From Ypsolopha sequella (Eukaryota > Arthropoda > Insecta > Lepidoptera > Ypsolophidae): 64,000 nt of DNA. The stretch covers positions 2,666,001-2,730,000 of the forward strand of contig OW204012.1 in assembly GCA_934047225.1 (NCBI GenBank). Direction: 5' to 3'. Shown here piece after piece: positions 1 to 11,636 of the stretch. Numbering within the stretch: the first letter of the stretch is position 1; each line of letters opens with the position of its first letter. The translations under genes and the position numbers were made by a program. The notes under the pieces are model-generated. The model was not told the origin of the DNA, made no database searches, and saw only the letters and a list, made by a program, of their open reading frames with translations.

Positions 1-257
1 GAGTTAGGTAAAATAAATATAATATGTTAAAATGTCATAAAATGGAGTGGATGATTGACAGACAAATGAAATAAAAGACAAAAAAAAATGAAAAAATAGT
101 GTATATGTAATGTATTAACTATTAAGTAGGTAGGTTTTTAAATAGAAGTGTGGAGATGGGTAGATGATTATTTATCTTTGTCTGTTAAGACCCGGACCGT
201 AATGGGCACCAAGCGACCAAATATACGACTCCTCCCATGTTCTGTATTATTATTATA

Positions 258-556
258 TATAAGGTCATTCAAGGTTCATTCATTCATTCATTCATTCATT
301 CATTCAGTCTTTCACTTTAAATTGAGAGTAATTTAGGAGGTGATTCAGTATCGTTAATACATCACATTCCTATGCAAAGTACTTTTTTTTGCGCGAACTT
401 GTCCATACAAACTGAGTCAGCTGATCGGACCACTTTGTACTGAGAAGTGAACAAAAAGTTCGCGCAAAAAAAAGTGCTTTGCAGTGGAATGTGATGTGTT
501 AACGATACTGAATCACCTCCTAAATTACTTTCCATTTAAATTGAAAGACCTTATAT
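258..556. mobile_element. Palindromic MITE, family A, copy 1
   Basis: The ends are inverted copies (tataaggt... and ...accttata). An inner arm reading taatttaggaggtgattcag returns inverted near 485-530. The left arm is interrupted by an ATTC microsatellite. There is no coding capacity. Related copies lie at 2794-3059 and, degenerate, at 5150-5361. TA is the likely target site, but the superfamily is not assigned. Confidence 0.75.
268..306. repeat. (ATTC)n microsatellite
   Basis: Seven to eight ATTC units lie inside the left arm of MITE A copy 1. The related copy at 2794 lacks them, so the expansion or insertion happened after transposition. Confidence 0.85.
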
Positions 557-582
557 TATGTATTCATGTAAATAAGTAAATA

Positions 583-984
583 TTGATAACTATTATGTTG
601 CATGCAACACTAAAACCAGCACAAATTCTAAAACAAAAGCTCATCACATTGGCACCAAAACCATCGCCAAGGAAACACCGCTCCTTTCACTTCCACCGCT
701 GGCTCCCCACACAAGTCAACACCGGTATGAGTGAGCAAGATGTCAATGTATGGTGCATTAACTTGACAAGTCGGACGTGCGCGAGGTCGTCGACTTCGGA
801 TGAAAGTGAAATCACAAGCGATTGTGATATTTCTATGTCCATCGTGGACTTGGATTGTTTATTAGTTTTTGCTCGCTTTTTAGGGTTCCGTGCCCAAAGG
901 GTTACCAACAGGACCCTATTACTAAGACTCCGCTGTCCGTCTGTCTGTCGGTCTGTCCGTCTGTCACCAGGCTGTATCTCATGA
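583..984 (+). pseudogene. Possible coding fragment running into a dispersed repeat
   Basis: A 133-codon open frame. Its first ~100 codons lie outside recognised repeats, look less AT-rich than the surroundings, and contain an acidic serine-rich stretch (SSTSDESEITSDCD). The last ~35 codons are the dispersed repeat that begins at 882. It could be a remnant of a host exon truncated by the repeat, or a chance frame. No domain is recognised, and no convincing splice acceptor was identified. Confidence 0.25.
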
Positions 985-1182
985 ACCGTGATAGTTAGAC
1001 AGTTGAAATTTTCACAGATGATGTATTTCTGTTGCCGCTATAACAACAAATACTAAAAAACAGAATAAAATAAATATTTAATGGGGCTCCCATACAACAG
1101 ACATGTTTTTTTTTGCCGTTTTTATAAATAATGGTACGGAACCCTTCGTGTGCGAGTCCGACTCGCACTTGGCTGGTTTTAT
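882..1182 (-). repeat. Dispersed lepidopteran repeat R, inverted copy
   Basis: Runs from 'tagggttccgtgcccaaagg' through the 'ccgtctgtctgt' tract and 'tatctcatgaaccgtgatag' to 'gagtccgactcgcacttggc'. The same units recur, whole or in pieces, near 3966, 14107, 14470, 16584, 18235, 35845, 44526, 51664 and 56170. It is non-coding and its mobilisation mechanism is not evident from sequence. Confidence 0.85.
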
Positions 1183-1504
1183 TATCTACCTACTCTTATA
1201 TACTAGGTGTAAACAGACTGCTACCTTTAAATGAAAGCACATATTCTACTGATCACACTGAACCACTTTTCCCAACAAACATACCGCGTGAACCATTACT
1301 TTAGGTTATATTTGAGTTTCAAACAAAAATGCGTGAACCCTAACGCACCGAGATACGGACGTTTTTTGAGTCAGCATCGTCCGTGAAACAGCTGTTCACG
1401 CACAGCGTTCTAAAATAGACCTTCCTCCTGTGAGATAAAGTCTTGAATATCTTCTCTGAAGGTTAGCGCGGTTCTTCCGAGAATTATTATTGTGCAATAT
1501 GATC

Positions 1505-1832
1505 TGGTCCTCTAAAAAAGCCGCTTTGAATGAATCATATTATGATTCCGTTCTAATGCCGTCTCATTTGCACGCGTGAAAAAACTCTGCCTCTGTCCTA
1601 CTTTCAAATCATTTTATGATTCACCCAAGTCAGCCTCTTTAGATCCCCTGAATCATAATGTGATTCACACAAAACGGCCTTTTTAGCTGGTCCTCTTAAA
1701 AGGCCGACTTGGGTGAACCATAAAGTGATTTTAAAGTACGACAGAGTCAGAGCTTTTTCACGCGTGCAAAAGAGACGGCATTAGAACAGAATCATAATGT
1801 GATTCATGCAAAACGGCCTTTTTAGAGGACCA
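1505..1832. mobile_element. Palindromic MITE, family B
   Basis: The ends are inverted copies: tggtcctctaaaaa-(a)-gccg at the left and cggcctttttagaggacca at the right. Inner blocks (attatgattc, cacgcgtgaaaaa) are mirrored. The centre repeats the 'ggtcctct...aaaggccga' block, suggesting one copy inserted in or rearranged with another. A truncated copy lies at 8132-8283. Confidence 0.75.
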
Positions 1833-2096
1833 GGTACAGTATTTGGTGTTATTTAAAGGTCGCACAGTCTATTTACATGCTGGATAATAATTATCATATG
1901 AGAAACATAAAATGTACAAAAATTTCGAGTCTCGCAACGCAATCCTTCCACCGTAAAAAGTTGTAAGATCTTATTTAAAGCAAGTCTGTTGTTTTAGTCT
2001 GTATGGAAGCACCTTTTCATTTTAGTTAGTATGGGAGCACCTATTCAACAAATTTATCATTAATTGTTTCCTAATTAGTTACCTACCAACATTTAG

Positions 2097-2323
2097 CCCC
2101 CGGTTTCTGAAAGGCCAATCAAAGTTAACAGTAGATTAAAAAAACCTTAACCGCAAATAACGGTGAAAATAAAGCATATATGAAGTCTGAACAGTGATGA
2201 ATCAATAACTAACTTAGTTAATTTTTGATTTCAATGTATAATTCCCACTTTTTCTGGCTTAATCCGCAGATAATTATTTTTTAATCTACTGTTAACATTG
2301 ATTGGCCTTTCAGAAACCGGGGG
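2097..2323. mobile_element. Palindromic MITE, family C
   Basis: Left end cccccggtttctgaaaggcc and right end ggcctttcagaaaccggggg are reverse complements. Complementarity continues inward through the ttaacagtagatt block. No ORF; superfamily not assigned. Confidence 0.8.
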
Positions 2324-2550
2324 TGACTGTATTAATATTAGTCATCTTTAATTCTATAACAATATATAGTGACTTCGAAATTGCACAGCAACATAATAAC
2401 TTATCTACCTAATAACAATTTATTAGCAATCTGAGAAGATATTTCTACGGAGCGGCGCTTTATTTATATTAATCATAGAAATAAATATTTAACTAATATT
2501 AATACAGTCACTAAATATTACACCTCTACATCCAGGGTACACCATTTCGC

Positions 2551-2588
2551 GTCTTCCACATCCATCAATCTAGTCATACAAGCTCTTC
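2551..2588 (+). repeat. SINE-like repeat fragment S2
   Basis: The block gtcttccacatccatcaatc and the following bases match 12708-12745, where the longer repeat (starting 'cgcctgtctcccagaagggt') is readable. This is a short relic. Confidence 0.6.
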
Positions 2589-2793
2589 TATTCCAGGTAC
2601 TTTTGACATGGCCCTTCTTCAATATGTCGCCAATTCGTGCAAAAAAATATAACTTTAGGTTCAATATTTTGAAAGCTCGATTTACCTATGACCGTCATTT
2701 TTACCATAATACCAATGGCTTAATTTTTAAGTTTTTTTTTTTTCAGTGAATTTACGTAATTTTAGGACATAGTTTTCATTATTTTAGTATAGG

Positions 2794-3059
2794 TATAAGG
2801 CCTTTGAATTTAAATTGAAAGTAATTTAGGAGGTGATTCAGTATCGTTAATACATCACATTCCACTGCAAAGTACTTTTTTTTGCGCGAACTTTTTCTTC
2901 ACCTGTCCATACAAAGTGAGTCAGCTGATCGGACCACTTTGTACTGAGAAGTGAAAAAAAAGTTCGCGCAAAAAAAAGTGCTTTGCAGTGGAATGTGATG
3001 TATTAACGATACTGAATCGCCTCCTAAATTACTTTCAATTTAAATTGAAAGACCTTATA
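2794..3059. mobile_element. Palindromic MITE, family A, copy 2
   Basis: TIRs tataagg... and ...gaccttata, with long mirrored arms (aggaggtgattcagtatcgt / cgatactgaatcgcctcct). The two halves are about 110 bp each, so the transcript would form a near-perfect hairpin. Confidence 0.8.
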
Positions 3060-3299
3060 TACATTAACCATTATTTAAAGAATTGTCCGATATGACGTCA
3101 CTTGAGAATTTTAGACATTACACTGATTTTGATGTGTGCCTGCTTATAAAAAAAATGGTCCGTCTGTGTCTGTCTACTCATCTGTCATCCAGATGTCAAA
3201 TTAGTAGGAAGGAAGCGAATTATTATAAATTTATCTTGATAGCAACGGACACATTGCTAAACAGCCATTTCTCAAGTGACGTCACACGAAGGTAAATGG

Positions 3300-3965
3300 A
3301 AGATGCAGCATTTTCGTAAAAATATTCATCATCATGTCTTTTAGACCACAGGTTCTAAAATACGGCAAATAAACCTAAGTCTCGAAATGGTTTTCGAATT
3401 AACGGGACACCTGACGCTAGAACACCAACAACGCCAGGTTTTTAAGGATTCATTGGAAGAAACTAGGTCTCTCCTCATATTGAAGAAAATATATTTGAGT
3501 TATCGATTTTTTATCTAGGGATTCCACCTATAAACAATGTATTAAGATTTATACTTAATTGTCAAAAAAAAAATGTTTTCTACCCTCTTTTTTTGGTTTT
3601 CAAACGTTCGTTTCAAAAACGCGGTTAAGACTTGTTTTTTTTTATAAAATAGGCAGTAGAAATATGAAGGGATTTTACAAAAACACACCAATTTGTTGTT
3701 TCGCTGCGCGATCACTAGTATTACGCGTCCAAGAAAAAGAGGCCAACACATAATCGCCTCTACGAAAAGCAAATAAGGTCTTTGCGATCACACTTATTGT
3801 GCTGGACGGGTAACAAAAAAAGTTGCTAGGGTATGCCATCCTCTTAACACACCTTAACATAATTTAATCTAAGCGAATTATAACAGCGGTCGTTACATTT
3901 GTCAGTATTTTCACGGTTCAAAAGTTATGAAGTAACGTACATAATGAGAAAGGAACGACCGCAGA
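3300..3965. other. No feature recognised
   Basis: AT-rich sequence with short runs of A and T. Open frames here are short, overlap on both strands and show no protein motif. Nothing is supported. Confidence 0.5.
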
Positions 3966-4670
3966 ACTTTTTAGGGTTCCGTAGTCAACAACAAGGAACC
4001 CTTCTAGTTTCGCTATGTCCGTCTGTCTGTCTGTCTGTCTGTCCGCGGCTTAGCTTAGAGACTATTAGTACTAGAAAGCTGTAATTTGGCATGAGTATAC
4101 ATATTACCACTCCGATAAAGTGGTACAGTAAAATTTTGAAAAATATTTTTTTTAGGTTTCCTCCTGCACGTAAAGTGGGGACGGGGATTTTTTTCTCCTC
4201 TATCCCCTAGTGTGGGGTGTCGTTAGATAGGTAATTTAAAAATATTGGGGGTGTAAGAAGACCATTTTTCGATCCAGGGTTCTGTTTGCGAAATATTAAA
4301 CTTAAAAGTGTTAATTTTTGTTAGAGTCAAGTGTCCCGTCCCCCTGCCCCCCTGAAAAAATCACGGCATTAGTATATAACGAAATTAAAAGGAAAACTAT
4401 CACAACTAAGTAGGCCTTACAAGTTAACGAGTACAGATCGCGCCAAACTTTTAGTCCCCTCTAAACACGGGGCGATTCGCATCAGCAGGAACAAAATGTA
4501 TGGGCCGTTCTTAGGAAGAGCAACCTCCGAGCGTACTAGAAGTTTGGCGCAATCTGTATTAGTCAACAAACTTATAAAATGTACTTGGAGAAGAAGTACG
4601 CATATTGTGTAGGGCAACTACGGAACTCTACACTGCGCGTGGCCCGACACGCACTTGGCCGGTTTTTTTT
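3966..4670 (-). repeat. Dispersed repeat R, longer subtype
   Basis: Begins 'ttagggttccgtagtcaaca', has the (gtct)n tract at 4019-4041, and ends 'cacgcacttggccggttttt'. The interior (constant T-rich and 'cccctgcccccct' segments) differs from the copy at 882, so it represents another subfamily. Confidence 0.75.
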
Positions 4671-5149
4671 GTTATCATTCCAAGCTTGTATAAAACGAGT
4701 CCAAGCACAACGGTTTATTTTTCGACTGAATTGAACCCTAAAAATAATAATTTGGGAAGTCTGAAGGTATCAAATTGATCATTGTAAATTTTTCACCGTA
4801 GTTCCTGTGGATTTGCGGTCACCATTTTTTACGCGTGGATAAATAGCGGTAAACTCAGCAAAATGTTGTAATATTTTGAATTCAATTTCAAAGGCAAAAA
4901 GAGTGTTATTTGTGACTGTGCAGATTTTTCGTGTTAGTGCCCGAGTATTTTATTTTTTGGCAGTAGCTTACAAACTACACAAAGGAGTTTTTATGTAAAA
5001 AGCTTTCTTCTTTTAAAACGTTTGTTACGTTACGATTTCTTATAAACTCCGGCCGTTCATTCGAGAGAATGGTGACGTTTGCAAATGTCAGGGGATAAAA
5101 CCTTTTTTTTACTGTTTTGCATTTCAATATTTTATATTTATCATGATGA

Positions 5150-5361
5150 TTTTAGGGTAGATTGTATATCGTTAAAAGGTCCCATTTGTTAATAAAAAGT
5201 ATTTTAGTCGTATATATTTTCCACTTCCTAGTACAAAACTTAATGAATCAGCTGACTCAATTTCTACGTAAAAGTTAAAAAAAAAGCGCAAAAAATATTA
5301 TTTTTGGCGAAAAGTTGTCTATTAGCGATACTGTGTTCACTTGAATTTAAGAACCTTATAT
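5150..5361. mobile_element. MITE family A, degenerate copy 3
   Basis: Keeps 'atatcgtta', 'atcagctgactca', the A-rich 'gcgcaaaaaa' block, 'gcgatactg' and a terminal 'gaaccttata' in the family A order, with many substitutions. Older than copies 1 and 2. Confidence 0.45.
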
Positions 5362-6117
5362 AGAGGTTGTCATTTTATTTATGTAGCGGAAATCATATTG
5401 AATTAAGACTCTGTATCTAAGTGATCAATGTTCTATTACCCTTTTTGTGAAACTCGTTAATTTGTTTTTATCGTTTTCCCGAGTCCAGTTCCGAGTCAGT
5501 TACTATAGGAAGTCAACATTTTATTTGGCAAAATTAGCAAAAAGTATTACGATCCGTGTTGCTGATTTATTATTATTACTTGCCAATATGGTAGTTTGGC
5601 TGTATAAATAAATGTCACCTTTCAAAGACCTCGTGCTATAACTAAAATTTCCTTCTGCTCATTATTTCTGTCAAATCAGCAATCATAATGCCTGCAGTAT
5701 GAATCCTCGACTTTTTGAATCGACATTTCAGAAAAAGGTTTATAATATCTGCGGTGTAAGGCAGTGTTGTCGTATTATAAAACTGATATACCTTACCAAA
5801 TAATAAGATCGTATATATATTCTATTCCAGGGTTTTAATTTATAAAAAAAGTTTAAATAATCATGATTTGGATTTATTTCGTCCCATTTGTTGTACCGTT
5901 GATATTTTTTTAACGTGCCTTTATTTATTTTTGTCGTGAAGAAGCTCTTGTTGACTTGTAGTATTTTTTCGAGATATCGCCACACTCCATCTGTCATCAT
6001 TCTCTCGAATTAACGGCAGCAGTATAGATAATTTAATTTTTAAATTGTTGCCGCAAAAAATTATGAGAATCTTTTTTAGTACCTTTTCTTTCGTTAGAAA
6101 CGATCATTTTAAGAGCG
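5362..6117. other. No feature recognised
   Basis: AT-rich intergenic or intronic sequence. The 86-codon minus-strand frame at 5740-6000 has no recognisable motif and looks accidental. Confidence 0.45.
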
Positions 6118-6139
6118 GTTTCGCAGCCGGATTGTGAAA

Positions 6140-6530
6140 AACCCATCCATCCATCAGCCTAGTTCGTCCACTGCTAGACATAAGCCTTTCCAGGACTTTG
6201 CCACTCCCGGCGGTCATCCTGGAAAAATTCCCCATACTCACACACGCTGGGCAGGCGGGTTGGAGAGCGCGGTGCCGGAACCCTCGCACCAGTGACGCCG
6301 CTGCCCGTCAACAGTCTGTTCCATATAAGGCCCGGCTATTAGGGATGGATATACCGCCATCCATCGGTCCCAGGTATGGTGGGCCTCCTAGTTTTTTTGC
6401 CTGTAAGCTGTCCCCTTACTCTCCCCCGAATTACTTCGAGGGGTCTCCAAGTAAGATGGTGGTACCTCCACACAAGGTGGTAGAGCTGATGCCGGGCTCG
6501 ACTGTGAAAAACCCGCCATTTTCTAATTAA
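6140..6530 (+). repeat. RTE-LINE-related dispersed repeat, copy 1
   Basis: Contains 'catcagcctagttcgtcca', 'agcctttccaggactttgcc', 'cacacgctgggcaggcgggt' and 'gctgtccccttactctcccc'. The same order recurs at 27597-27890, and the opening motif recurs at 52597 and 33171. At 33171 it is the antisense of an RTE reverse-transcriptase C-terminus, which suggests the family origin. Confidence 0.6.
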
Positions 6531-6599
6531 TCGACACAGAACACTTAAATTCAAAATTCACTCAATAGTTATTCAACAAAACCTTACTACTTATGTATT

Positions 6600-6724
6600 G
6601 TGTATGCTGCCATCGCAAAGGTTCTATTCGTTTCTGTAAATTAGAATGTCAAAAATGTTAAATTAAAAAAAATTGAAATTCTAATTTGCAGAAACCAATG
6701 GAAACTACGATGGCAGCATACACA
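6600..6724. mobile_element. Short palindromic MITE
   Basis: gtgtatgctgccatcg at the left and cgatggcagcatacac at the right are exact reverse complements. Complementarity extends into tctgtaaattagaat / attctaatttgcaga. About 125 bp, non-coding. Confidence 0.8.
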
Positions 6725-7847
6725 TTTTTTTAGAAGAAAAACAAACAAATCTACGGCGGTTGAAAAAACATTTTTTTTTTATTTTACGTTGGCAATATTT
6801 AATTTAACATTGGTACAATTTTTTTTTTATTTACTTTCCTTCATGTGTTATCTTCTACGGGAAATTTGTTCAGTATGAATTTAAAAAAAAAAGCAATCCA
6901 TTTAGTACAAACTGTATATACCTATGTGTATAAATAGTATTGATATAGGTAACATAATGTGCACTATAGTCACTAAAAGCAGTTTCTTACTGTCAACATT
7001 TAAGGTGATACATCGTCCGTGCAAAGCTCACCGTTACACCAGGCAGAAAGACCCGCAGTGCGAGAGGGACAAACTCGGGGAACATTATCAAAAAGGCGGT
7101 TTTAAATTAATTAGCTACGAAAATTTCCATAACCAGTAATTTAGGTATTGTTAAAACCCATTTAACTAAATATTTTTGCAATCAGAATATCAAAAAAAGT
7201 GTAAATTTAGACCTCATTTCAATAATTATTTCTATCTAGTGAAATTCTTCCAATCGCGTTTCTGATAGTCCAAAATTTAGGATAGGTTCCAAAATTGTTA
7301 TACTAATTTATTTAACTTAGGACATCTTTTGAACAGCAGATAAATAACTTCAAAAAGTGTCAATTTTGACGATGTGCCCCCTTAACACATAGGTGGTACC
7401 AACACCTACTGTCAGTGTACATAGAGGTGTTGGTGGTACCCAGAAACTAGCGGCCCCAATAAAATATACAAGTTTGTGCAGATTAGATGAGGGCACCAGA
7501 AAACCGAAGCTATTTACGAAGTCACAAAACAAAAAGAGAAAGAAGATAGCTGACAACATAATAATTAAATAAGTTACAAAGAAACGGAACCGAAATTAGG
7601 TTACCAAACAAAACAAAAAGAAATAGCACATCATCATGTACATACTTATGTAAGTAACATGTACATATACAATGAGATACTAAACTTACTGAGATTTTCG
7701 CTCTTATTTCAACTAAAATAGAGTCATTTTTCGACAACAGACTCTACCTTAATCCTAGGAAACTGGCAGAATTCCAAAGAGGGGGAAAGTATAACTTGTG
7801 AATATAAATTACATGAATGCTGTAGCGAAATATTGTTTAGGTCATCT
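6725..7847. other. No gene recognised; one small hairpin
   Basis: AT-rich sequence. An inverted pair aggtggtaccaacacct / aggtgttggtggtacc lies at 7391-7437. Open frames are short and unremarkable. Confidence 0.45.
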
Positions 7848-8131
7848 GCAGCGAACGAAAAAACATGGAAGTCTGACTAGAGCTGAAAAATTACCCCACG
7901 ATAAAGTGTGTTGAACACAATGCAGCGAACGAAAAAACATGGAAGTCTGACTAGAGCTGAAAAATTACCCCACGATAAAGTGCGTTGAACACAATGCAGC
8001 GAACAAAAAAACATGGAATTCTGACTAGAGCTGAAAAATTACCCCACGATAAAGTGTGTTGAACACAATGCAGCGAACGAAAAAACATGGAAGTCTGACT
8101 AGAGCTGAAAAATTACCCCACGATAAAGTGT
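7848..8131 (+). repeat. 74-bp tandem repeat, about 3.8 units
   Basis: Units start at 7848, 7922, 7996 and 8070 with 'gcagcgaac' and contain 'tctgactagagctgaaaa' and 'ttaccccacgataaagtg'. Only a handful of substitutions separate units, so the array is young. The last unit ends where MITE family B begins (ggtcctct). Confidence 0.95.
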
Positions 8132-8283
8132 GCTGGTCCTCTAAAAAGGCCGCTTTAGATGAATCATATTATGATTCTGTTTTAATGCTATCTCTTTTGC
8201 ACGCATGAAGAAACTCTGACTTTATCCTACTTTCAAATCATTTCATGATTCACCCAAGTTGGCCCTTTTAGGTCCCCTGAACA
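8132..8283. mobile_element. MITE family B, truncated copy
   Basis: Matches the left half of 1505-1832 (ggtcctctaaaaaggccgct, 'gattctgtt', 'ttttgcacgcatgaagaaac') and stops at 'ggtcccctga'. The right arm is missing. Confidence 0.65.
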
Positions 8284-8682
8284 CAATTTTGTAAGGCGAC
8301 GGCTCCAATAGCGTTCACTGTGTCTTTGAGCGACTGTGATCTAGTGTCGCATGACCACAGTACAAACCAATCATGAGCCTTGTGCCCTTTTCAATCTTTG
8401 GTGCCATTTTCGAATGACACTTTGTGCGAATTGAGTTTTCTATGTTTTTTTCATTCGCCGGTCATCTGAGAAATATTAATTCGGATTCCCGAAAATTACC
8501 GAATCATAAATTGTAAGAGCCCTTAACATTGCACTAGCTCTCCATATAGACTTATTAAGGAGAAAAGTTTAAACTTGGAAACACCCATGGCACCCTTTCG
8601 GGGATTTATGTCGTGACGATTTTATCGGCATTTTTACTGTACGCTCTCAATTCACGTAAAATGGGGGTAAATTGGACTTTAA

Positions 8683-9105
8683 GGCGCTTTTATCCCAGAA
8701 GAGTGACTCTCTATCTTTTTCTTTACGTGTAAGGAGTAAAGAAAATAACCACACTTTTGTACTTTTCCGTTGTTTTTATCGGTTTTTAAATTGTTTAAAA
8801 ATAAGGGATATGTTTATTAAAACCCACTTACGTGGTCGACCTAGAAAATTTAAAGAGCAATATTACCAGATATGTTTTTTTAATAAAAATGTGGAATTAT
8901 GGAAATGGCATGATTTGAAAGGTCTTATTACATGCTGTGTTCGTGAATTATTTCTATCGAGCAAAGTTTATTTGATCATGTAACACATGCGTGTAAGACC
9001 TAGATAAAGGTTCGAACTATATTGCGTATTTTTTTTTGGAAGTTTTAGACGATATTTGAAAGTTCTATTTGACTTTGAAATTACTGATTTTGGGATAAGA
9101 GCGCC
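8683..9105. mobile_element. TTAA-flanked MITE (piggyBac- or Kolobok-like target)
   Basis: TIR ggcgcttttatccca at the left and tgggataagagcgcc at the right (one mismatch), flanked on both sides by TTAA (8679-8682, 9106-9109). The sequence 'ggactttaaatagtcaccat' just downstream at 9150-9169 is the uninterrupted form of the flanks and acts as a paralogous empty site. The interior 103-codon frame is not a recognisable transposase. Confidence 0.8.
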
Positions 9106-9490
9106 TTAAATAGTCACCATACTGCATGCAGAAGCTTAAAGGGTAACTTGGACTTTAAATAGTCACCATACCTTACAGAAACAAAGTTATGGCTTCGACT
9201 ATATTTTTAAAGAAACCTTTTGAAAATGGGTCAAGTTATGATAATCTAGTATAGTCTGTTTTAAAAAAGAGTAGAAATTTTTTCGAGTGCAACTTCGTTC
9301 CAACCGGGTGTACCAACCACGACATCTCTCGTCTTCTTTTTTGTATGCATTTGTTGAGCAATATTGTGTTTCTGGTTTACAAAAACTGTCAAGTTTTCAT
9401 GTATTCTTGTTTCAATGTATCGGAATCAAATTGTACAATTATTACATTTCTACTCTTTTTTGACAGACTGTTAGTCCTAAAAGCAACAAG

Positions 9491-9775
9491 CGGCGGTAGC
9501 TCAGGGGTAGGACGCTGGCCTCTCAATATTGAGATCCAGGACCGATCTCATCCACCAATGAGTTTTTCGGAATTTACGTGCATAGTATTTGTAGTACCTA
9601 ATACTTATCACTAGCTGAACGGTGAAGGAAAACATCGTGAGGAAACCTGCATGCCCTAAAACGCGTGTATTTGTGCCCGAACTGGAATCACGGCGATAGG
9701 GCTCAGCCATCACGTTGTGACGTAATAATCGTCTTTAACACCTTCCCGGGAATTCATGTCGTGACGATATATTAA
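9491..9775 (+). repeat. tRNA-headed SINE, copy 1
   Basis: The head 'ggtagctcaggggtaggacg' resembles a pol III A box, and 'gatccaggaccgatctc' is a damaged B box. The conserved body follows ('gagtttttcggaatttacgt', 'gaaggaaaacatcgtgagga', 'cggcgatagggctca'), then the tail 'tcatgtcgtgacgatata'. A better-preserved copy is at 18563. Confidence 0.8.
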
Positions 9776-9824
9776 AAAAAATGTAAGTAACTAGTGTGCA
9801 ACCTATTTGCAATTTGACGTTAAA

Positions 9825-10177
9825 GTTAAACGTTAAAGACGCTTAGCGAAATTAGCTTAAAAGTTTGTTTTTTTTTGGAAGATAAATATTTGAAAACCCT
9901 TTAGTATGTGGCAATTGACGCCAATAGTTCAGTATTAGTGAGGTTTATAAAGCATGAGTTTGAAATTTAATGCACAATTAGTTATGATCTTGTCCAAACA
10001 ATGTTAAAACAGCATTTTAAGTTAATTAAGTATTTCAAACTCTTGCTTTATTAACCTCACTAATACTGGATTATTGACGTCAATTGCCATATACCAAAAT
10101 GCTTTTAAATTTTTTATTTCTTAACAAGAAAAACAAACTTAAGTTATGCACTTTGCGCTAATTGACCGACGTTTAAT
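9825..10177. mobile_element. Palindromic MITE, family D, copy 1
   Basis: Mirrored arms: 'gcaattgacgccaatagttc' / 'ggattattgacgtcaattgc', 'cagtattagtgaggtt' / 'aacctcactaatactg', 'gtttgaaat' / 'atttcaaac', and outer 'cttagcgaaattagc' / 'gcactttgcgctaat'. Further copies at 61150 (split by a Penelope-like element) and 63880. Confidence 0.75.
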
Positions 10178-10195
10178 CTAAAATTAGCGGCGCTC

Positions 10196-10360
10196 AGCAC
10201 CCGTAGCACAGTATTGAATCGCTCGCGACGCGACTTAGTTGAATCACAAGTGCGAGGAGCGTGACATACTGTTTAATCACAAAAACCCCGTGTCACTCCT
10301 CGCACTTATGATTCAACTCAGTCGCGTTGTGTGCGATTAAAAACTGTGCTACGGGTGCTG
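10196..10360. mobile_element. Foldback MITE, family E, copy 1
   Basis: cagcacccgtagcacag opens and ctgtgctacgggtgctg closes. Inside, 'gacttagttgaatcacaagt' faces 'cttatgattcaactcagtcg'. The hairpin is nearly complete over ~165 bp. Two more copies lie head to tail at 17090 and 17257. Confidence 0.85.
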
Positions 10361-10614
10361 GTGGCTTTTGGCGCCGAAATCACTCTTGCACGCCCAAATA
10401 AAGCCTTTAGTTCAGTACCACGTATGTATGACCAAATGTGGTCACAAACTGCGTATAAAGGGACGCCATGACTATAGCAGTGGAGGCCGCCAACCCACTC
10501 GACAGTCTCCACCTACATCATTGCCTTTGCCGATGAAATGTAAACGTGGTATATATTATTTTATCTACGTCGGTATATAAAACGCCCGCCTGTTTGTCTG
10601 TACAAGAGTATTAA

Positions 10615-10930
10615 TAGTAGTTTAAGCTACAAGGGCAATGTAATTTATTGCTCTAACGCCCGTTTATCATACTACGTTTTTCAATGTATAGTGTGAGGAA
10701 ATAAAACAAATATAATCTTGTAAATAAATATTAAATACTGACTTTTTTGTCGCTATAAATGATAAGAATAACATAAAACAACTTAAAATAAAATTTTAGT
10801 GAAATATATAATCTTGTGAACTTTAAATTATGATTGGCTCAAAAGGACTGTATCCAAAGCCGTTAAACAGTGGGGAAAAAAGTATAACATTTATGGTACA
10901 CAGGAAAGGCTGCAGGTTAGCCAACCATTG
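10615..10930 (+). repeat. Partial copy of long-TIR element F
   Basis: Shares 'atcatactacgtttttcaat', 'gtgtgaggaaataaaacaaa', 'attggctcaaaaggactgta' and 'ctgcaggttagccaaccatt' with both arms of the element at 58601-60294. It represents one arm only and lacks the 'ggaataaattaagaggacg' segment. Confidence 0.75.
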
Positions 10931-11474
10931 TGAAAGAATAATAATAATAAAGCCCTAAGGCAAAATAATCAACTTTCTGTTCGGTTTTGATGCATAAAAA
11001 GTGGGCCTTTTAAAAAAAATTATAACTATTACTAAATCTATGGATTTTAATGATTTGAAATAAAATTTATTCTTTTCTATTTTATCATATTCTATACGTC
11101 AATAGAGCGGTCATATTGTTTCCTAAAGTAAGGTAAGAATATCCCTGACACACATTATATACAAAACATTGTACACGTTTGTTTTTCTAGATTTCACGCC
11201 CCATTTTACGGTATTTTAAATTTTTTACTTCACTATAACATTACTTCACAGTTCACACAACTTATGTGCATAGTATTTGCACAAAATAACCACTTACAGA
11301 AGGTTCACTCCCCCATAACTAGCGAAAACAGGCGCACGCACACATGGACGCGTACGTACGACGACCTCGGATGAAGTCGGTCGAATGTCAATACGAAATT
11401 CTGCCGATATCATCATACGCACGCGTCTATGCATGTGTGCGTCTGTTTTCGCTCCGTCGTAGAGTCTGCCTTCA
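10931..11474. other. No feature recognised
   Basis: AT-rich sequence without an identified repeat or gene. The 138-codon frame at 11344-11760 runs through a MITE (11475-11636) and is discounted. Confidence 0.4.
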
Positions 11475-11636
11475 GGGGCTCTACCGCGTAATTCTCATTT
11501 GTATCAACTTCAAGCAAATGCATGCGAAATTCAACGCGTGCAAAAGAGATGGCATGTTAGGCGGGCGTCGTCACACGCACGTCAAATTTCAATCTCAAGT
11601 TGATGTTGATGAAAATGAGAATTACGCGGTAGACCC
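11475..11636. mobile_element. MITE family G, copy 1 (162 bp)
   Basis: Left 'ggggctctaccgcgtaattc' and right 'gaattacgcggtagaccc' are inverted. The second arm block 'catttgtatcaacttcaagc' is also mirrored. It has the same length as the copy at 60535-60696, which supports these ends. Confidence 0.75.

Noticed and set aside
8672..8983. 103-codon ORF as a transposase
   Set aside because: Lies inside a 423-bp TTAA MITE and shows no DDE or zinc-finger motif.
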